From: Paracoccaceae bacterium
Lineage (GTDB): Bacteria; Pseudomonadota; Alphaproteobacteria; Rhizobiales; Stappiaceae
Length of the DNA: 32,482 nt
NCBI GenBank assembly: GCA_002709505.1
Contig: PARB01000065.1
Span: 1 to 32,482, forward strand
Direction of reading: 5' to 3'
The notes beneath the pieces were generated by a model. That model did not search any database and was not told the DNA's origin. It saw only the letters and a list, made by a program, of their open reading frames with translations. Positions 8,444 through 16,780 of this stretch are shown here, one piece after another. Every line of letters starts with the position of its first letter. Positions within the stretch are counted from its first letter, which is position 1. A program made the translations under genes and the position numbers.

Positions 8444-9181
8444 ATGATCGTAAGGACATTCAAGGCCGCCGGTGACGCCCCGGTCTTTCGAACAATTGCC
8501 TCCAGGGAAATCGTGTCCGGCCGGGACAATGTCGGACACAGCCTTTTCGATACGGCGTTTCCGGCCGGAGTGGACGATACCCTTCGGGACGGAGCCTGCG
8601 ACCCCTTCGGTGCGCAAGCGCACTTCTGCCTGTCGGGCGAGGGGACGGTCTGCGTCGACGGCAGATGCTGGCCGTTCGTCGCGAACACGCTGGTCGCCGC
8701 ACCGGCAGATGCAAGCGTCCGCGTCGCTGCCGATACCGACATGCGGCTGTGTTCGATCTTCGCCGGCGATCCTCGCGAGGTCACGGCCGGACCGGTTGTG
8801 CGGAGCGTCGACGAGATCGAAGGCACCGCGCGCGATGTGTTCTGGGGCAACGGGCAAAGCCGGCGTTTGCTTGTGCGGGCGGACGGCTACGGGTTTGCGC
8901 TGTGCCAGACCCTCGGCAACGCGGACACGGATTCCCCGCTGCAGTACCGTCACCATTTCGAGTCCTGCTATTACATCGAAGGCAGCGGCGAATATGTGTG
9001 GCACCAGGGGCGCCATCCGATCGACACCAATGGCGCCGGCGGCACTGTCTTCATCATGAACCGGAACGATGCCCACCGCATGGTGGTTCGCGACCCCTCT
9101 ATTTGCCTGAGCATTTTCACGCCGCCGATCGAGGGCACGGAATCGCACGATTTCACCGGATCGGCGCCGTCTTCCTATTAA
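8444..9181 (+). CDS. Tandem ectoine-synthase-like (EctC-like) double cupin protein
   Basis: The start is the ATG at 8444, preceded by AAGGAGGGTCGAG; an upstream in-frame ATG at 8285 lacks such a site. The 245-residue protein is nearly twice the length of EctC (about 130). Residues 126-245 resemble EctC closely: DVFWGNGQSRRLLVRADGYGF, LQYRHHFESCYYIEGSGE and IFTPPIEGTESHD. Residues 1-120 look like a degenerate second copy: an MIVRTF start, FCLSGEG at 61-67, and TLVAAP leading to TDMRL at 98-102. By alignment with the known EctC iron ligands (Glu57, Tyr85, His93), the C-terminal copy has E173, F203 and H211; the N-terminal copy has Q58, V84 and V92. EctC cyclises N-gamma-acetyl-diaminobutyrate, but no ectA or ectB is present. 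Placement before a lysine N-hydroxylase suggests a tailoring or cyclising role on a lysine- or ornithine-derived substrate (inference). Confidence 0.8.
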   Translation: MIVRTFKAAGDAPVFRTIASREIVSGRDNVGHSLFDTAFPAGVDDTLRDGACDPFGAQAHFCLSGEGTVCVDGRCWPFVANTLVAAPADASVRVAADTDMRLCSIFAGDPREVTAGPVVRSVDEIEGTARDVFWGNGQSRRLLVRADGYGFALCQTLGNADTDSPLQYRHHFESCYYIEGSGEYVWHQGRHPIDTNGAGGTVFIMNRNDAHRMVVRDPSICLSIFTPPIEGTESHDFTGSAPSSY

Positions 9182-9468
9182 GGATACGCAGCGAAAGTTC
9201 ACGGCCGTTGACTGCCGTAAAGCAAAGGCGTCCGGCTTTCATACAAAAATGAACCCAAGGTTGCGGGTAATATATATTTCTACGCTTTGGGTCGTGGTCC
9301 TAATCTTGAAGGATACGATCTGGCGTCCGCCTGGGCCCAGAAACCCGCGTCGCATGCGTGCGAGCGGGCGTCAGGGCGCGGCCTGTCGGCCGGGGGGGTA
9401 GCGCTCGACACAAGCCAGAGGGCTCGATTGTCCAGGGTTGCGCAAGACAACAACGAAAAGGGTGGCGC
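9182..9468 (+). promoter_or_regulatory. Intergenic region upstream of the N-monooxygenase gene
   Basis: This 287-bp gap has an AT-rich core (ATATATAT around 9270) flanked by the inverted repeat ACCCAA (9253-9258) and TTGGGT (9287-9292). The layout could mark an internal promoter with an operator for the hydroxamate genes. No convincing iron-responsive box was recognised. Confidence 0.3.
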
Positions 9469-10806
9469 ATGACGAACGGACCATATGACGTGATCGGGGT
9501 CGGGATCGGGCCATTCAATCTGAGCCTGGCCTGTCTGACCCAGCCGATCAAGGATCTGGATTGCCTCTTTCTGGAAAGCCGCGACCAGTTCAACTGGCAC
9601 GATGGCACCCTGCTGGAAACCGCAACGCTCCAGACCCCGTTCCTCTGCGATCTGGTGACCCTTGCCGATCCGACCAACGAGTTCAGTTTCCTGAATTATC
9701 TCAAGCAGACGGGCCGGATCTACGCGTTCTATGCCGTCCTGCTCGACACCGACAATTTCTTCGTGCTCCGCAACGAGTTCAACCGATATTACCGCTGGGC
9801 GGCGGGACGGCTCGACAATGTCGTCTTCAATCGCGATGTCGAGGAAATCGACTACGACGAGGCGAGCGGGCTTTACCGCGTCACCTGCCTCAACACCAAG
9901 ATGGGGCAGCGCAAGACGTTGCTGGCGAGACGCGTCGTCCTCGGGTCGGGCATGGTGCCGAATGTACCGGACGCCTGCGAGGCCCATCGTGACGGGATCG
10001 TGCATACGGCCGACTACATGCGCCATCGCGAGGCGCTGCGGACGAAATCCTCCATCACGATCGTCGGCAGCGGCCAGAGCGCCGCCGAAGTCTATTACGA
10101 TCTCCTGGGCGACATCGACCGCCATGGCTACCGGCTGAACTGGCTCACCCGGTCGTCGCGTCTCGTTCCGCGCGAGCTGACCAAGCTGACGCTGCAGATG
10201 ACGACGCCCGACTACGCGGACTATTTCTATGCCCTGCCGCGGCCGAAGCGCGCGGCGCTGGTGGAGGAGATAAAGGCGATCTTCCAGGGCATCAATCCCT
10301 CGCTGATCAACGACATCTACGACCTGCGCTATCGAAAGCGGCTGAACGGGGATGTCGACACGATGCTCATGTCGAACACGGAAATCACCGCCTGCGCGCG
10401 CGACGAGGCGACCGGGCGGTTCCAGCTGACCTTCCGCCAGAGCGAGGAAGACAAGACCTTCGCGCTGGAAAGCGAGGCGCTGATCCTCGGCACGGGTTAC
10501 CGCTTCAAGGCCCCCGCCTATCTCGCGCCACTCAAGGAGCGGATCAACTGGAGCGACAACGGCCGCATCGCGGTGGCGCGCAACGGGTCGATCGACACGA
10601 CAGGCGGGGGGATCTTCATCCAGAACGCGGAGATCCATGCCGATGGATATCTGCCGCCGGATCTTGGCCAGTCCTGCTACCGCAACTCGGTGATCATTCG
10701 CGAGGTGCTGGGCAAGCCCTATTACCCGATCGAGCAAAGCACCGCGTTCCAGCGGTTTTCCTCGCCTGAAAGCAGCCCGGGCGCTGCCGTTTCGGCCGGA
10801 GCGTAA
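9469..10806 (+). CDS. L-lysine/L-ornithine N-monooxygenase (IucD/PvdA/SidA family)
   Basis: The 445-residue flavoprotein has the FAD-binding opening VIGVGIGPFNLSLACL (residues 8-23), where the usual third Gly of the dinucleotide fold is Asn, as in IucD/PvdA. It has an NADPH site VGSGQSAAEV near residue 200 and a C-terminal LGTGYRFKAP block. FLESRDQFNWHDG and LQTPFLCDLVTLADPTNEFSFLNYL match the lysine-acting IucD/RhbE group better than the ornithine PvdA group, by eye. It uses NADPH and O2 to hydroxylate the terminal amine, the first step of hydroxamate siderophores. The ATG at 9469 follows AAAAGGGTGGCGC. It is nine bases from the NIS synthetase gene and probably co-transcribed. No acyl-CoA N-acyltransferase of the IucB type is in the window. 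Confidence 0.93.
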   Translation: MTNGPYDVIGVGIGPFNLSLACLTQPIKDLDCLFLESRDQFNWHDGTLLETATLQTPFLCDLVTLADPTNEFSFLNYLKQTGRIYAFYAVLLDTDNFFVLRNEFNRYYRWAAGRLDNVVFNRDVEEIDYDEASGLYRVTCLNTKMGQRKTLLARRVVLGSGMVPNVPDACEAHRDGIVHTADYMRHREALRTKSSITIVGSGQSAAEVYYDLLGDIDRHGYRLNWLTRSSRLVPRELTKLTLQMTTPDYADYFYALPRPKRAALVEEIKAIFQGINPSLINDIYDLRYRKRLNGDVDTMLMSNTEITACARDEATGRFQLTFRQSEEDKTFALESEALILGTGYRFKAPAYLAPLKERINWSDNGRIAVARNGSIDTTGGGIFIQNAEIHADGYLPPDLGQSCYRNSVIIREVLGKPYYPIEQSTAFQRFSSPESSPGAAVSAGA

Positions 10807-10815
10807 GGAGGCGAC

Positions 10816-12723
10816 ATGGATATGTTCGCATCCGAGACCCGGTTCTCGCAGCCTCATGCCAAGGCGGTCGCGCATCTTGCGCCGAGCGTCTGGCGCCGCG
10901 CCAACCGCATGCTGGTGCGCAAGGCGATTGCCGAGTTCTCGCACGAGCGCTTGCTGGCGCCTGTGAAGGTCGGAGCCGGAACCGGGCGGCGGGACACCTA
11001 CGTCCTGCGCTCTCCCGACGAGGCCCATGAATACCGGTTCCAGGCGAAGCGGATGATGCTCGACCACTGGAACATTGATCCGCAGTCGATCGAGAAACGC
11101 AGGAACGGTCGCTCCCTCGACCTCGACGCGCTGAGTTTCATCATCGAATTCAAGGACGTGCTCGGCATCCGCGACGCCATGCTGCCGGTCTATCTCGACG
11201 AGATCAGCAGCATTCTCTACGGCACCGCCTTCAAGGAGACGATGCGCCCGCACCGGGTCCGCGAGCTGGCAGCCGCCGGTTTCCAGGCCATCGAGACCGG
11301 CATGACGGAAGGCCATCCCTCCTTCGTCGCCAACAGCGGGCGGCTCGGGTTCGACACGCTCGACTACACCGTCTATGCGCCGGAAGCCGCCGATCCCTTG
11401 CAGATCGTCTGGATCGCGGTCCTGCGCGAGCGGGCGACCTACAGCGGCATCACCTCGCTGCCCTGGGATCGGCTGGTCGCGGAAGAGCTCGGTCCGGAAA
11501 CCCAGATGCTGTTCGAGACGCGTCTGCTGAAGGAGGGCGTCGAGCCCTCGGACTACTACTTCATGCCGGTCCATCCCTGGCAGTGGTTCAACCGCATTTC
11601 GATGAGCTACGCGCCGGAGATCGCCGAGCGGCGGATCGTCTACCTCGGACTGTCGCGCGACAAGTACCAGCCGCAGCAGTCCATTCGCACCTTCTTCAAC
11701 GCTTCCGAGCCGTCGAAGCGCTACGTGAAGATGGCGCTGTCGATCCTCAACATGGGCTTCATGCTGGCGCGCGGGTTGTCGCCCGAGGACATGCGCACCA
11801 CGCCCGAAATCAACGAGTGGCTTCACAACCTCCTGGCCGGCGACCCGTGCCTGCAGTCGGTCGGCTTCAGCCTGATCTGCGAGGTCGCGACGCTGAGCTA
11901 TTCCAACGCCTATTACGAGCAGGCGCTCGGCGCCGATACTCCGCACAATCATGTGCTTGCAGCACTTTGGCGGGAGAGCCCGGTCAATCTGCTGAGGCCC
12001 GGCGAACGCCTGATGACCATGGCGGCGCTGCTGCATGTCGATCCGCAGGGCGATGCCATGGTGGTCGAACTGATCCGCCGCTCCGGCCTGTCGGCGGAGG
12101 AGTGGATCCGGCGCTACCTGCGGGCCTATCTGACACCGATCCTGCATTGTTTCTACGCCTACGACATCATCTTCATGCCGCATGGCGAGAACATCATCCT
12201 GATCATGAACGGCGACACCCCCGCCCGTGTGATCATGAAGGATCTGGCGGAGGAAATGCGCATTCTCAACGGCGGCGAGAGCCTGCCTCCGGTCGTGCGG
12301 CGCAATTGCGCGACCCTTGCCGATGACGTGCGCATGGACGGGATCTTCACCGACGTCTTCGACTGTTTCTTCCGTCATCTCGCCGCCATCCTCGACGAGC
12401 GGGACGAACTGGCGGAGGAGGATTTCTGGGGGCTGGTTGGCGAATGCGTCGCCGTTTACCAGGCAACTCAGCCAAATCTTGTCGAAAAATTTGCGCGTTT
12501 TGATCTTTTTTCGTCCGAATTTCCGCGAAATTGCATCAATCGGCTGCAACTTCGCGACAACCAGCAGCTGCTCGATCCGAACGATCCGGACAAGGGCTTC
12601 GAATACGCGGGCACGCTGGAAAACCCGCTCGCCAAGGTCGGCACGGGTCGCTACGGGCGCAGTGCGCTCGGACGGGCGGTCGGCGCGGTCGGCGACTTCG
12701 CCTGGCGTTTCGTTCCGCTGTGA
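10816..12723 (+). CDS. IucA/IucC-family NRPS-independent siderophore (NIS) synthetase, DesD/AlcC/RhbC-like
   Basis: The 635-residue protein contains NIS synthetase landmarks: MTEGHPSFVANSGRLGFDT near residues 162-178, HPWQW near 252, SIRTFFN near 290, FMPHGENIILIM near 452-462 and a C-terminal FhuF-like/thumb region. The family activates a carboxylate as an acyl-adenylate and joins it to an amine or hydroxylamine. The FVANSGRLGF form of the motif fits the group that oligomerises hydroxamate monomers or couples them to citrate or succinate derivatives (DesD, AlcC, RhbC/F). An AAGGAGG ribosome site overlaps the stop of the upstream monooxygenase, showing tight coupling. N-hydroxylated lysine or cadaverine products are the expected substrates. 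Only one NIS synthetase is present, consistent with a symmetric or macrocyclic product. Confidence 0.93.
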   Translation: MDMFASETRFSQPHAKAVAHLAPSVWRRANRMLVRKAIAEFSHERLLAPVKVGAGTGRRDTYVLRSPDEAHEYRFQAKRMMLDHWNIDPQSIEKRRNGRSLDLDALSFIIEFKDVLGIRDAMLPVYLDEISSILYGTAFKETMRPHRVRELAAAGFQAIETGMTEGHPSFVANSGRLGFDTLDYTVYAPEAADPLQIVWIAVLRERATYSGITSLPWDRLVAEELGPETQMLFETRLLKEGVEPSDYYFMPVHPWQWFNRISMSYAPEIAERRIVYLGLSRDKYQPQQSIRTFFNASEPSKRYVKMALSILNMGFMLARGLSPEDMRTTPEINEWLHNLLAGDPCLQSVGFSLICEVATLSYSNAYYEQALGADTPHNHVLAALWRESPVNLLRPGERLMTMAALLHVDPQGDAMVVELIRRSGLSAEEWIRRYLRAYLTPILHCFYAYDIIFMPHGENIILIMNGDTPARVIMKDLAEEMRILNGGESLPPVVRRNCATLADDVRMDGIFTDVFDCFFRHLAAILDERDELAEEDFWGLVGECVAVYQATQPNLVEKFARFDLFSSEFPRNCINRLQLRDNQQLLDPNDPDKGFEYAGTLENPLAKVGTGRYGRSALGRAVGAVGDFAWRFVPL

Positions 12724-12977
12724 ACCCGGCGGACGAAGGACAGGGACGATCGGCACCGGGAGGCCCCTTTCCGGGCCGGCCGCCGCGCGTGCGGGCGGCG
12801 TGATAATGCTGCGCGAGCGCCTTCAAAAAATCCTGATAAGTCACGGAAACAGATACGAAATCGATATTTGTTCTTGGTCCGCCCGCGGGGGAAGATACCG
12901 GCCACCGAGGCTGGCTCTGGGCAAGAACGGATCTTGTCGCGGCCGCCGTCGTGTCGCGATCCTTGAGGAGCAGGAAC

Positions 12978-13751
12978 ATGTTGAAGACCGTGGAGATCTC
13001 CAAGGAGCTGACCCGTGATAGCATCCGCAAACTGATTGAGAAGACGACGGACGCAATCCATGTGCCGGGCTTCTATCCAGCGGATCTGTCAGCGGAATTC
13101 GCCCATCGCATCGCCAGTCACTCAGAGCTCGAGGCCTACAAGATCCAGAGCGCGCTGAAGCGGCTCGGCATGGGATATGTCGACGTCGAGAAGAGCACGG
13201 AGAACGCCAGCCGCTATCACAGCGAGGCGGTGCGCTCGATCTGGGGCATTCGCGACATGATGTATCCGCACCTGTCACCGATGGATCACTTCCGCCTGCT
13301 GCTGGAAGAGGTCTGGCCGGCGGGCGCGACGATCGAGAACATCGACGGTCAGAAGAGCTTCGTCGGCACCTGCCGGGTGATCGAACCGGGCGCGCGCATG
13401 CTGCCGCACAACGACCGGCTGGGCCGGATGCTGATCGACGGAACCTCGGACCTCACAGGGCAACTGGCCGTCAACATCTATCTGGAGATGTCGCACGCCG
13501 GCGGCGAACTGGAACTGTGGCTCACCGAGCCGACACCCGAACAGGACGAGGAACAGGTGACCCGCGACGGCATCGACCGGGACGGACTGGGCGAGCCGAG
13601 GGTGGTGATCCGCCCGGGCAATGGCGACCTGGTGCTCTTCAACTCGCAGCTCATTCACTGCGTGACGCCGGCGGAAGGGTCCCGGCGCGTCACCACGTCC
13701 TGCTTTGTCGGCTACCGCGGCGACGACAAGCCGCTCACCTACTGGAGCTGA
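12978..13751 (+). CDS. 2-oxoglutarate/Fe(II)-dependent oxygenase
   Basis: The 257-residue protein shows a complete 2-His-1-carboxylate triad: H144 and D146 (MLPHNDRLG) with H227 (LIHCVTP), and R237 (EGSRRVTTS) as the likely 2-oxoglutarate anchor. Strand segments QLAVNIYLEMSHAGGELELW and GNGDLVLFN fit the double-stranded beta-helix core. The ATG at 12978 follows TTGAGGAGCAGGAAC and is preferred to one at 12951. Because Asp is present, this should be a hydroxylase or related oxidase, not an Fe/2OG halogenase, which has Ala or Gly at that position. The 254-bp upstream gap holds GC-rich inverted repeats near 12760-12802 and a modest AT-rich patch, so it may have its own promoter. It probably tailors the product of the upstream NIS genes. 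Confidence 0.85.
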   Translation: MLKTVEISKELTRDSIRKLIEKTTDAIHVPGFYPADLSAEFAHRIASHSELEAYKIQSALKRLGMGYVDVEKSTENASRYHSEAVRSIWGIRDMMYPHLSPMDHFRLLLEEVWPAGATIENIDGQKSFVGTCRVIEPGARMLPHNDRLGRMLIDGTSDLTGQLAVNIYLEMSHAGGELELWLTEPTPEQDEEQVTRDGIDRDGLGEPRVVIRPGNGDLVLFNSQLIHCVTPAEGSRRVTTSCFVGYRGDDKPLTYWS

Positions 13752-13783
13752 CCGACCCCCGTTTGCCGATTGCCGGCCGAAAA

Positions 13784-13814
13784 AAAACGCGCCGTCCGTG
13801 AGGGGGCGCGTTTT
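13784..13814. terminator. Bidirectional Rho-independent terminator between converging gene sets
   Basis: AAAACGCGCC (13784-13793) and GGCGCGTTTT (13805-13814) form a perfect 10-bp stem with an 11-base loop. The plus strand ends in TTTT; the minus strand ends in a run of seven T. It separates the plus-strand oxygenase gene from the minus-strand MFS gene, and the longer T tract favours termination of the MFS-side transcript. Confidence 0.85.
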
Positions 13815-13879
13815 CCGTTGGCGGTGACGTGGTGCGACCGGCCCGGATGCGGGGCCGGTCGCTGAGGCCGGGGGGGCGT

Positions 13880-15448
13880 CTATTCGCCCGGCGCCACCTG
13901 CGCTTCCGGGCCGGCCAAAAGGTCGCGGGCGCGGATCATCAAGGCGGAGACCGCAATCGCGATGATCGAAAGCACGGTAACGATCCCCAGGAGCACCGAG
14001 AAGGCGACCGAGAAGCTTTCCCGGCCGAAGTCGGTGAGCGCTGGCTGAAGCTCCGCCGGGGCCGACAGCACCGCGCCGTTGAAGTCGCCGCGCGCGATCA
14101 TGTTCGCCGTGTCGATCAGCCCCGCGCCGAGTCCGCTGGCGAGATCCGGCGCCGCGCCGAGCTGCAGCGTGATGCTCGACAGGAGCACAGCGCCGAACAC
14201 CGAGATCGACAGGGTGAAGGACCCGTGGCGGAAGGTGATGTTCACCCCGGAGGCAACGCCGGCGCGTTCCGGCGGCACGACGGCGGTCGCGACATTGGAG
14301 AGCTCCCCGTTGATCAACCCCGTGCCGACGCCGAGCAGGAACAAGGCGACCGCCCACATGATCGCCTCCGACGGCGGCGCGGCCCAGATCCAAGCGAAGC
14401 CGATGGCGATGAGGACGCAGCCGAAGGCGATCAGGCCGCGCACGCCGAGTTTCTTCGGCGCCGCGAGCCGCGCGCCGATCGGCGCGAAGAGCAGCAGAGG
14501 GATGGTCATCGGCATCAGCATCAGACCGGCCGAGGAGGCCGACATGCCGAGTACCACCTGGAAGTAGATCGGCAGATAGACCAGCATGACCCAGAAGGTG
14601 ATGCTGTTCAAAACGCAGACCAGCTGGATGCCGGTGAAGGTCGGGATCTTGAAGAGGCCAAGATCGAACGCCGGCTTCTTCACCGTGTTCTCGATGATGA
14701 TGAAGAGAAGGAAGAGGACCGCCGCGCCGATCAGCGCGCCAACGACGGTGGTATCGCCCCAGCCGATCTCGCCGCCCTCGATCACCCCGTAGCTCAGGAA
14801 GGCGAGCGCACCGGTGAAGGTGACAATGCCCGGCCAGTCGAGACCGCCGGCGTTCGGGTCGGAGGATTCTTCCACGCGCCAGTAGCACAGCGTGATCAGC
14901 ATCGCGACGAGCGGCACGTTGAGCAGGAAGATCCAGCGCCAGCTCAACGCATCGACGAGGATTCCGCCGACGATGGGCCCGAAGGCCGCGCCACAGCCGA
15001 TGGAGACCCCCCACACGGCAAAGGCCTGCGCGCGCTGCGCGCCCTGAAAGGCGTTGGAGATCAGGGCAACACCCAGGATCAGCATCGCACTGGCGCTCAG
15101 GCCTTGCGCGACGCGCCCCAAGATCAGGGCCATCGGGGTTTCCGCCAGTCCGACGACAAGCGACATCGCGCCGAACATGAACAGGCCGATCACCATCACC
15201 CGTCGTCGTCCGAACCAGTCGGCGAAGGCGCCAACCGCAATGAGCACCGAGGTATAGGCGATGTTGTAGGCGTTGATGATCCACTGAAGTTCGGCAAAGC
15301 TCGCCTTGAGATCCCGCTCGATGGAGGGAAGGGCGATGGCGACGACGGTCACGTCCATGATGACCAGAAAGGATCCCAACGCGGCGACGGCGAGTGTCGG
15401 CCAGTTGCCGAGAAGTGACGAGTCGGACGGATGTGGCACGGATGTCAT
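13880..15448 (-). CDS. MFS transporter, DHA2 (EmrB/QacA-like, 14-TM) family
   Basis: The 522-residue polytopic protein has DHA2 signatures: FLVIMDVTVVAIALPSI in the first helix, motif A GAFADWFGRRRVMVIG, and motif C-like GAAFGPIVGGIL, which marks proton antiporters. About 14 hydrophobic segments can be counted. The ATG at 15448 (MTSVPHP) is chosen; an upstream in-frame start at 15502 would add 18 residues without a better ribosome site. It sits in the inner membrane and probably exports a small molecule using the proton gradient. Position at the end of the minus-strand set, opposite the siderophore-type genes, suggests it exports the cluster product or protects against it (inference). The terminator at 13784-13814 lies downstream. 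Confidence 0.9.
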   Translation of the reverse strand: MTSVPHPSDSSLLGNWPTLAVAALGSFLVIMDVTVVAIALPSIERDLKASFAELQWIINAYNIAYTSVLIAVGAFADWFGRRRVMVIGLFMFGAMSLVVGLAETPMALILGRVAQGLSASAMLILGVALISNAFQGAQRAQAFAVWGVSIGCGAAFGPIVGGILVDALSWRWIFLLNVPLVAMLITLCYWRVEESSDPNAGGLDWPGIVTFTGALAFLSYGVIEGGEIGWGDTTVVGALIGAAVLFLLFIIIENTVKKPAFDLGLFKIPTFTGIQLVCVLNSITFWVMLVYLPIYFQVVLGMSASSAGLMLMPMTIPLLLFAPIGARLAAPKKLGVRGLIAFGCVLIAIGFAWIWAAPPSEAIMWAVALFLLGVGTGLINGELSNVATAVVPPERAGVASGVNITFRHGSFTLSISVFGAVLLSSITLQLGAAPDLASGLGAGLIDTANMIARGDFNGAVLSAPAELQPALTDFGRESFSVAFSVLLGIVTVLSIIAIAVSALMIRARDLLAGPEAQVAPGE

Positions 15449-15669
15449 GACTGGGTCCCCGAAATCTGGGTCTGCCGGATACCGCCCCGCGCGGGCTGGC
15501 ACACAGTCGGGCGCGGTGGGCGACGACGGTCTTGCCCTGCAGGGGCGCAGGCTGCGCCTCTCGCAGGGGGCGGGCGCGCCTCCATCAGATGATCGCCATT
15601 AAGAGGTGTGTTTTTGGAAAATGCGCCCTATACGCGAGGGTAGGGTGCGGTGCGAACGGGGGGAAATAT
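15449..15669 (-). promoter_or_regulatory. Intergenic region upstream of the MFS gene
   Basis: The 221-bp gap between the crotonase stop and the MFS start holds GC-rich inverted repeats (GGCGCAGGCTGCGCC near 15544-15558) and an AT-rich patch next to the crotonase stop. The spacing suggests termination of the upstream operon or a separate MFS promoter. No defined promoter is claimed. Confidence 0.3.
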
Positions 15670-16767
15670 TTATTTTGCAGGGTCTTCGGTGAATTTGCGT
15701 ATGACGTTTCGGGTGTCGGCACGCCGAAGGAACGGGTCGGTCTCCGCTCGCGAGAAGACGGTTCCGGCGGGCGAGATCCATACCGGCTTCCTGTCCCGCT
15801 CGATCATCATGGCGCGGATCCCTTCGCGAAAATCCGGGTGGCGCACCAGCGCGGAGACGATCCGCAGTTCCAGTGCAAGCGCCCGCGCAAGACCGGGTCT
15901 TTGCCGTTGCGCCTCAAGCGCGCGCAGGGCGAGTGCCTGGGCAAGCGGCGCGCCGCGCGCCAATGCCGTCAGTTGTTTCGCGCACCAATCGGCCATTTCC
16001 GGGGCTTTGCCCGCGCGCTCGAGGGCCTGCGTAAGCGCGACCGGGGTGTCGACGGGAGCGGAAACTCGAAGCCGTCCGACCTTATCGCGCAGGCCGGGCT
16101 TTCCCGTTGGCGTCGAATGGATGCCGAGGACGGCGGGTTCGCCGGTCGCGCAAAGGGTGTCGATCACGTCCCGGCATCGGCTGTCGTCCATCGTGTAGTC
16201 GACGAACCCGAGGTCGAGCGCATCGGCACCGTCGATCTGCAATCCGGCAAGCGCCATCAGTTCGCCAACGCCGCACGGGGTGCGGGCGAGCAGTGCCGTT
16301 GCGCCGGAATCCGGGATCCAGCCGATGGAACATTCCGGCAGGCTCAACTGGAACCGCTCACCCGCGACACGGTGGCCGGCATGACACCCCAGGCCGACCC
16401 CGCCTCCCATGACCGCGCCGTTCATGATCGCAACAACCGGCTTGGGGTAGCGGGCGAGCTTCAGGTCGAGGCGGTACTCGTCCCGGATCTGCTCCCGCGC
16501 GGCGGCGACGTTCCCCGCGATCACTTGGGAGTGGACTTCCCGGATGTCGCCGCCGGCGCAAAAGGCGCGCCCCTCCGCGTCGATGACGAGCAGCTCGACC
16601 TCGGGGTCGTCACGCCACAGGTCGAGCGCGGCATGGATCGCCCGCACCATCGCGCGGGTCAGAAGATTGAACGAGCGGGGACGGTTCAGCGTGATCCGTC
16701 CCGCGCGCTCCTGGCGGCGGATGAGAACGGCGTCCCTGTCCACGCTGCCCCGGAGATCGCCCGACAT
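15670..16767 (-). CDS. Enoyl-CoA hydratase/isomerase superfamily protein, 3-hydroxyisobutyryl-CoA hydrolase-like
   Basis: The 365-residue protein has crotonase-fold motifs: RITLNRPRSFNLL, the oxyanion-hole segments AFCAGGDIR (residues 68-76) and NGAVMGGGVGL (116-125), and PECSIGWIPDSG with E145 and D153 where HIBCH places its catalytic acids. The length, about 100 residues beyond a simple hydratase, and the C-terminal region fit the HIBCH/ECH_2 group. Family members hydrolyse 3-hydroxyisobutyryl-CoA or hydrate enoyl thioesters. It starts 13 bp after the KASIII-like gene and is the sixth gene in the ACDH-to-MFS set. Here it may hydrate or hydrolyse a thioester made by the flavoprotein, on CoA or the carrier protein. 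Substrate is unassigned. Confidence 0.85.
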   Translation of the reverse strand: MSGDLRGSVDRDAVLIRRQERAGRITLNRPRSFNLLTRAMVRAIHAALDLWRDDPEVELLVIDAEGRAFCAGGDIREVHSQVIAGNVAAAREQIRDEYRLDLKLARYPKPVVAIMNGAVMGGGVGLGCHAGHRVAGERFQLSLPECSIGWIPDSGATALLARTPCGVGELMALAGLQIDGADALDLGFVDYTMDDSRCRDVIDTLCATGEPAVLGIHSTPTGKPGLRDKVGRLRVSAPVDTPVALTQALERAGKAPEMADWCAKQLTALARGAPLAQALALRALEAQRQRPGLARALALELRIVSALVRHPDFREGIRAMMIERDRKPVWISPAGTVFSRAETDPFLRRADTRNVIRKFTEDPAK

Positions 16768-16780
16768 CCGCCGCGCCGGT

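Noticed and set aside
8444..9181. Calling this locus an ectoine biosynthesis cluster
   Set aside because: EctA, EctB, EctD and the ectoine aspartokinase are absent, and the protein is a divergent tandem with a changed metal ligand.
9280..12756. A 1158-codon open frame on the minus strand, antisense to the N-monooxygenase and NIS synthetase genes
   Set aside because: It lies opposite two clearly recognisable genes, has no recognisable domain and a composition (Arg/His/Asp/Val-rich) typical of the complementary frame of high-GC coding DNA.
12978..13751. Reading the 2OG enzyme as an Fe/2OG halogenase
   Set aside because: The carboxylate ligand D146 is present in HND; halogenases of this class have Ala or Gly there.
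13829..15418. A 529-codon plus-strand frame opposite the MFS transporter gene
   Set aside because: It is rich in Asp, Arg, Glu and Gln repeats, as expected for the antisense of membrane-helix codons; the opposite strand encodes an obvious transporter.
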